10,176 nt of DNA from Puniceicoccales bacterium (GTDB lineage: Bacteria > Verrucomicrobiota > Verrucomicrobiia > Opitutales > JAIRLG01), in NCBI GenBank assembly GCA_031278595.1, contig JAITKE010000029.1:1-10176 (forward strand), written 5' to 3'. A program made the position numbers and the translations under genes. Below the pieces are notes generated by a model that worked only from the letters and a program-made list of their open reading frames with translations, ran no database searches and was not told the DNA's origin. Shown here piece after piece: positions 5,750 to 10,176 of this stretch (positions are counted from its first letter, which is position 1; each line of letters begins with the position of its first letter).

Positions 5750-8263
5750 GTGAAAAACTCTCTCTGGTCCAAGGGCCTCTTTTCCCTCCTCCTGCTGCTG
5801 TGGTCCGGCCACAGCCTTTTACCTTTGCGTCCACGGCCCTTCGACGAGCATATCCAGCACCGGGCCAGGGCCGAAGTGGAGAGCTTCCAGACCCTGCTTC
5901 AACGGGCCCAGGAGGAAGTGACCGCGGGCCACGACAGCACCCTCTACCTCGCCCTGCAGCGCCTGGCCCAGGAGGAGGAGATCGACCTGGCCCAGTTCTT
6001 TCCGGACATCCGGCTCGGCGATCTCAAGAACCTCGATCGGCGCAACGGCATCCTGCTCCGCACCCTGCTGAAGGAGTGTCAGAGCTCCCTTCCCCGGGGC
6101 CTCGACCTGGCCGGCGGGGTGTCCTTCGTGCTGGAAATCGACGAACAGGCCCACAGTTCCGGCGCCCAGACGGAAATACCCCTGGCCAAGGCCATCGAGA
6201 TCATGTCTCGGCGCATCGACGGCCTGGGCGTGGCGGAGCCTATTCTGCGGATCCGTGGCGATCGCCAGATTGAGATCCAGCTCCCGGGCATTTCCACCAA
6301 GGACAATCCCGAGGTCATCGACATGCTCAAGAAACCGGCGAAGCTGGAGTTTCGCCTCGTCCACCCGCAGCAACACCCCGAGAGCTTCTCCGACACCCCG
6401 CCGCTGGGCTACGAACTACTCGCCCTGGAGCGGGAAGATCCCAAGACGGGTCAGACCCCCAAGTTCCCCTACTTCATCAAGCGCGTTCCGGAGATGACCG
6501 GAAAATCCGTCCAGAGCGCCCAGGTGATGATCAATGCCTACGGCGGCTACGAGATCAGCCTGAGCATGACTCCCGAGGGCCGGGAGCACTTTGCCGAAGT
6601 CACCCGCCGGAACGTCGGCCACCAGCTGGCCATCGTCCTCGACGGCAAGCCCTACTCGGCCCCGGTCATCCGGCAGGCCATCGAGGGCGGCCAGGCGAGC
6701 ATTTCGGGAGATTTTTCCCAACGGGAGGCAATCGAGCTGAGCAATGTTCTCAACAATCCGCTGGAATTCGCGATGCACGTGGTGGAGCTCAACGAGATCG
6801 GCCCCTCGCTGGCCGATGACGCCCGGAGCAGTTCAATTCGGGCCTCGCTGGTGGGCATCGGCATCGTCATCCTCTTCATGGCAGTCTACTACCGACTCGC
6901 CGGTTTCATCGCCGTCCTGGCTCTGGGCATCAACGCCCTCCTGGTGCTGGGCGTCATGGCCAATATCGGAGCCACCCTGACCCTACCCGGCATCGCGGCG
7001 CTGATCCTGACCATCGGGATGGGCGTCGACGCCAACATCCTCATTCTGGAGCGCATTCGGGAGGAGCTGCGGCGAGGCAAACAGACCCTGCAAGCCCTGC
7101 AAGAGGGCTACAGGCGGGTTTTCGCGACCCTTCTCGATTCCAACCTGACCTCGCTGCTCACGGCCATGATCCTCATCTGGCTCGGCACGGGGCCGGTGCG
7201 CGGTTTCGGGGTCATCCTGGCCATTGGCCTCTTCGCCACGATGTTCTGCGCCCTTTTCAGCAGCCGGTTTCTGATGGAGCTCGGCATCGCCGCCGGCTGG
7301 AAGCAACTCGTCCCACCGGCCTGGATTCCGCCCACGTCCTGGGACTTCCTCCGCCTCCGCAAGCCGGCCTACATCCTGTCCTTCACCCTTCTGCTGGCCG
7401 GCTCCCTCGCTCTGTTCCTCCGGGGAGGACAGGCCTACGGCATCGATTTCCGCGGCGGCGATGAGGTGCTGCTGCAGTTCGACCAGAAGCTGAGACTTCG
7501 CGAGATTCAGTCCGTGGCGGACTCGGAAGAACTGGGCGAAGTGATTCCGACCTACCAGAGCGCCATCGGCGAGACGACGGAGCTTCTGAAAATCCAAACC
7601 GAAATGGGGCAGGGCCGTCCCATCGTCCAGGCCCTGCAGAAGCAGTATCCGGATGCCCAGCTCAGCCTTATCCGCGAGAGCCGCATCGGGGCCTCGGTCA
7701 GCCAATCCCTACGATGGAACGCGCTGATGTCGGTGGCCCTCGCCCTCGTCGGTATCCTGGTCTACATCGCCTTTCGATTTGAAATGGGCTACGGCATCGG
7801 TGCAGTGCTATCGACGATCCACGATGCCTGGATCACGCTCGGTCTGTACGTGCTGTTGGGTCGCCAGTTTTCGGCCCCGATGATCGCCGCCATCCTCATG
7901 ACCATCGGTTATACCATCAACGACAAGATCATTGTCTTCGACCGCATTCGGGAAGAGCTCCGGCTCAACCCCTTCCTTTCGCTCTACGAGGTCATCAATC
8001 TAGCCATCAACCGCACCCTATCCCGCACGCTGTTGACCAGCATCACCACGCTCCTCTCCTCACTGACCCTGCTCTGCTTCGGTCTGGGCATCGTCTGCGA
8101 CCTGGCGTTGATCTTCAGCCTGGGCATCGTCGTCGGCACCTTCTCCTCCATCTTCATCGCCACTCCGATTTTCTACGGTTGGCACCGGGGAGACCGGCGG
8201 CATGTGGAGGCCCACGAACTACTCCCAAGCAAGGTAAAAATGAAAGCGGAGCCCACGGCCTGA
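5750..8263 (+). CDS. secDF: Protein translocase SecDF, fused SecD and SecF
   Basis: SecDF is the proton-driven membrane subunit that pulls secreted proteins across the inner membrane after SecYEG/SecA. At 837 residues it is a full-length fusion with 12 predicted spans. SecD half: span 1 (residues 7-25), a helical insert (35-115), the first periplasmic domain beginning RGLDLAGGVSF (116-126) with SRRIDGLGVAEP and QIEIQLPG, then five spans (about 364-507) with MGVDANILILERIREE (424-439), whose Asp427 matches the proton-path Asp. SecF half: span from 541, YGIDFRGGDEV (563-573), a short periplasmic domain, then five spans (658-809) with YTINDKIIVFDRIREEL (721-737; Asp725) and RTLLTSITTLL (759-769). 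Start is GTG 5750, chosen because KNSLWSKGL fits family N-termini; it has no clear Shine-Dalgarno and lies 16 nt after a large stem structure. Stop is TGA 8261-8263. Confidence 0.96.
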   Translation: MKNSLWSKGLFSLLLLLWSGHSLLPLRPRPFDEHIQHRARAEVESFQTLLQRAQEEVTAGHDSTLYLALQRLAQEEEIDLAQFFPDIRLGDLKNLDRRNGILLRTLLKECQSSLPRGLDLAGGVSFVLEIDEQAHSSGAQTEIPLAKAIEIMSRRIDGLGVAEPILRIRGDRQIEIQLPGISTKDNPEVIDMLKKPAKLEFRLVHPQQHPESFSDTPPLGYELLALEREDPKTGQTPKFPYFIKRVPEMTGKSVQSAQVMINAYGGYEISLSMTPEGREHFAEVTRRNVGHQLAIVLDGKPYSAPVIRQAIEGGQASISGDFSQREAIELSNVLNNPLEFAMHVVELNEIGPSLADDARSSSIRASLVGIGIVILFMAVYYRLAGFIAVLALGINALLVLGVMANIGATLTLPGIAALILTIGMGVDANILILERIREELRRGKQTLQALQEGYRRVFATLLDSNLTSLLTAMILIWLGTGPVRGFGVILAIGLFATMFCALFSSRFLMELGIAAGWKQLVPPAWIPPTSWDFLRLRKPAYILSFTLLLAGSLALFLRGGQAYGIDFRGGDEVLLQFDQKLRLREIQSVADSEELGEVIPTYQSAIGETTELLKIQTEMGQGRPIVQALQKQYPDAQLSLIRESRIGASVSQSLRWNALMSVALALVGILVYIAFRFEMGYGIGAVLSTIHDAWITLGLYVLLGRQFSAPMIAAILMTIGYTINDKIIVFDRIREELRLNPFLSLYEVINLAINRTLSRTLLTSITTLLSSLTLLCFGLGIVCDLALIFSLGIVVGTFSSIFIATPIFYGWHRGDRRHVEAHELLPSKVKMKAEPTA

Positions 8264-8278
8264 GAGGAGCGATGGACG

Positions 8279-10003
8279 GTGGATTGGCGATGGCTGGAGG
8301 TGAGTGAGGAAGCGGCGGAAAGGCTCTACGGACAGCGCTCCATCCACCCCATCATTGCCCGAATCCTGAGCAGTCGAGGGATTCGGACGCCACAGGAAGC
8401 GGAGGACTTTCTTTACCCCCGCCTCTCCCAGCTCGCCGACCCCTTCACCATCACCCACCTGCGGGAGGCGGTCCAGCTGCTGGAGCGCGCCGTTCGGGAG
8501 CACTGGGCCGTCAGCATCATCGGCGACTACGACGTCGACGGCATCACCAGCGTCACTCTGATAGTCCGCCTACTCCGGCATTTCGGCCTGGAGCCGCAGT
8601 ACTTCATCCCCCGGCGCTTCACCGAGGGCTACGGTATGTCGGATGAAATCGTTGAGCGCCTGCGGCAGCGATCCTCGCCCCGCCTGGTCATGGCCCTGGA
8701 CTGCGGCACCAATGCGGTCGAGCAGGTGCGGCGCCTGCGGGCCGATGGCATCGATGTGCTGATTCTGGACCACCACCAGTCCAACGATGCCCTGCCGGAG
8801 GACTGCGTCCTGGTCAATCCCCACGTCTTCGATGCGGAGGCCCATCCGCCCTGGCTGTCCCTCTGCAGCGTCGGACTGGTCTTCAAGCTCATCCACGGGT
8901 TTCTAAAGCACCGGCGGGCCCAGGAGGACCCCCGGGCGCTGAGCTATCCGCTTCGCCAGGAGCTGGACCTAGTTGCCATGGGAACCATCGCCGACCTCGT
9001 CCCCCTGGTGGGGGAAAATCGCATCCTGGCCCACTGCGGCCTGGGCGACTTCGCCCACCAGCGGCGTCCGGGCATCGAGGCCCTCTGCCGCGTTGCCCAG
9101 ATGCCGGACTCCCAGGCCGCCGCGCCGGAGGACATCGCCTTCAAGCTCGGCCCGCGGATCAATGCCAGCGGCCGCCTGGCGGATGCGGTCCTGCCGGTTC
9201 AAATGCTCCTGGCCGAAAATTTCGAGGAGGCGAGTCCCCTCGCCCAGACCCTGGACGAGATGAATGCCGAACGGCAGCGGATCGAGCGGGGGATTCTGGC
9301 GGAGGCGGAAGAGCTCTTCCGCCAGAGCGAGGAACTGCCCGGGATATTTTTTTCCAACCCGGGCTGGCACTCCGGCATCGTCGGCATCGTCTGCGGCAAG
9401 TTCGCCCGGGACTACCGCCGGCCCTGCGTCGTCCTCGGAGAGGAGCGCGGGCTCGCCAAGGGCTCCGGCCGCAGCGTGGCGGGCTACGACCTGGTCGAAA
9501 TCCTGAGCCCCTGCGCGCCCCTGCTGGAGTCCTGGGGCGGCCATCCCCTGGCGGTGGGCATTTCCCTCAAGCCGGAAAATGTGCCGCTCTTTCAAAAGGC
9601 TTTTCAGGAATCCGTCCGGACGTTTCGGCAAAAACTCTCGGGCGAGGGAGATCAGCTGCTCATCGCCCAAACCCTTTCGCTGGAGGACATCGACGGGCCC
9701 TTTCTGGCGGATCTGGAAAACCTGCGCCCCTTCGGCCAGGACAATCCGGAGCCCCTCTTCGCCCTGAAGGGAATCACCCTCGACCGGGCGGCCGAGCCTT
9801 TTGGGAAGAACAAAAAGCACCTCCGGCTCCTCCTGAGGCGCGAAGCGGAGGCCCCACTCCCCTGCCTCTACTGGAACGGCACCCGGCGGATCCCTCCCGC
9901 CAAACGCCCCCTCGACCTGGCCATCCGCCTTTTTTGGGAATCCTGGCAGGGCCACCGCTCCGTCCGCAGCGAGCTCCTCGACTGGAAGATTTCCGGCACC
10001 TAG
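8279..10003 (+). CDS. recJ: Single-stranded-DNA-specific exonuclease RecJ
   Basis: RecJ degrades single-stranded DNA 5' to 3' in the cytoplasm, acting in recombination and mismatch repair. The length of 574 residues matches the family (E. coli about 577). DHH domain motifs are intact: GDYDVDGIT (82-90), LDCGTN (140-145), LDHHQ (163-167) and GTIADLVPL (235-243), supplying the metal-binding aspartates and histidines, then GPRINASGRL (291-300). The DHHA1 domain has GWHSGIVGIV (362-371), KGSGRS (394-399) and WGGHPLAVGISL (419-430). An OB-fold C-terminal part has LRPFGQDNPEPLF (482-494). Start is GTG 8279, preceded by GAGAGGAGC; an ATG at 8272 is out of frame and closes quickly. It lies 15 nt after the secDF stop in the same frame, so co-transcription is likely. 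secDF-recJ adjacency is known in PVC bacteria as I recall. Stop is TAG 10001-10003. Confidence 0.96.
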   Translation: MDWRWLEVSEEAAERLYGQRSIHPIIARILSSRGIRTPQEAEDFLYPRLSQLADPFTITHLREAVQLLERAVREHWAVSIIGDYDVDGITSVTLIVRLLRHFGLEPQYFIPRRFTEGYGMSDEIVERLRQRSSPRLVMALDCGTNAVEQVRRLRADGIDVLILDHHQSNDALPEDCVLVNPHVFDAEAHPPWLSLCSVGLVFKLIHGFLKHRRAQEDPRALSYPLRQELDLVAMGTIADLVPLVGENRILAHCGLGDFAHQRRPGIEALCRVAQMPDSQAAAPEDIAFKLGPRINASGRLADAVLPVQMLLAENFEEASPLAQTLDEMNAERQRIERGILAEAEELFRQSEELPGIFFSNPGWHSGIVGIVCGKFARDYRRPCVVLGEERGLAKGSGRSVAGYDLVEILSPCAPLLESWGGHPLAVGISLKPENVPLFQKAFQESVRTFRQKLSGEGDQLLIAQTLSLEDIDGPFLADLENLRPFGQDNPEPLFALKGITLDRAAEPFGKNKKHLRLLLRREAEAPLPCLYWNGTRRIPPAKRPLDLAIRLFWESWQGHRSVRSELLDWKISGT

Positions 10004-10037
10004 GGGCCGTCGTCAAATAAAAGTTAGAGATTTCTGT

Positions 10038-10085
10038 CAATCGTGAGAGCCGAGGTTCCAGCAATCGTAGGAGCTGGGGGTTCAT
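10038..10085 (+). repeat. Two-copy 24-bp direct repeat after recJ
   Basis: CAATCGTGAGAGCCGAGG... (10038-10061) is followed directly by CAATCGTAGGAGCTGGGG... (10062-10085), with 17 of 24 positions identical. It lies between the recJ stop and the second palindromic element. With two diverged copies and no spacer it is not a CRISPR. Confidence 0.5.
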
Positions 10086-10099
10086 CGAGCGCTTTGGCG

Positions 10100-10176
10100 G
10101 GGGCCCCGGGACGCTCGCTTTGCGAGCAAGCAGCTTTAGCCGCTTAAGCCCTCTTCGAGGGCTGTCCCGGGGCCCC
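10100..10176. repeat. Cloverleaf-like palindromic element 2 (after recJ, reaches window edge)
   Basis: GGGGCCCCGGGAC (10100-10112) and its exact complement (10164-10176) form a 13-bp outer stem that may extend beyond the window. Inside are GCTCGC-TTT-GCGAGC (10113-10127), AAGC-A-GC-TTTA-GC-C-GCTT (10128-10145, one A/C mismatch) and AGCCCTC-TTC-GAGGGCT (10147-10163). The order and style of hairpins match element 1. It could act as a transcription barrier after recJ. Confidence 0.75.

Noticed and set aside
5469..5753. 94-codon frame between yajC and secDF, ending in GTGA overlap with the secDF start
   Set aside because: Its second half is the palindromic element read as Arg/Gly-rich protein; no recognisable domain and no ribosome site.
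5819..9955. Several long antisense frames across secDF and recJ
   Set aside because: They are shadows of high-GC coding sequence; the sense frames carry all conserved SecDF and RecJ motifs.
10100..10176. tRNA gene (77-nt cloverleaf)
   Set aside because: The outer stem is 13 bp, loops are 3-4 nt, and there is no D-loop, anticodon-loop or T-loop consensus in proper register.

Overview
The window looks like part of a high-GC bacterial chromosome, most likely from the Planctomycetes-Verrucomicrobia-Chlamydiae group. The reasons are a single-chain SecD-SecF fusion followed in the same operon by recJ, and a SecDF periplasmic region that, from memory, resembles proteins of Verrucomicrobiota (Opitutia) more than proteobacterial SecD. 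The lineage is an inference; a chlamydia-related or other PVC origin remains possible.

Layout. (1) Bases 1-741, + strand: the 3' part of an oligopeptide/dipeptide ABC transporter permease (OppB/DppB type), 5' end outside the window. The partner permease (oppC) that normally follows is absent. (2) Bases about 742-4800: a visibly AT-richer island with two minus-strand genes, 464 and 689 codons, neither of a family I recognise. They are paralogs: both share an N-terminal core with an RDPHNHTAKTQILQL motif and a C-terminal core. The longer gene carries five tandem copies of a ~45-60-residue unit that occurs once in the shorter one. Non-coding repeats (a GC hairpin followed by TTTTCAAGGT, and a 25-bp sequence present twice) sit in both gaps. 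(3) Bases 4923-10003, + strand: the high-GC protein-export/repair cluster yajC - secDF - recJ. YajC and SecDF are accessory subunits of the Sec translocase in the inner membrane. RecJ is a 5'-3' single-strand exonuclease and looks translationally linked to secDF (15-nt gap). yajC has an unusual in-frame repetitive N-terminal extension.

Two elaborate non-coding palindromes stand out: 5626-5733, immediately before secDF, and 10100-10176, after recJ at the window edge. Each has a perfect 13-bp outer stem enclosing three hairpins, of which the middle one carries a single mismatch. They share this cloverleaf plan but not their sequence.

The two most novel items are the lineage-specific paralog pair with its expanding internal repeat, and the pair of cloverleaf elements.
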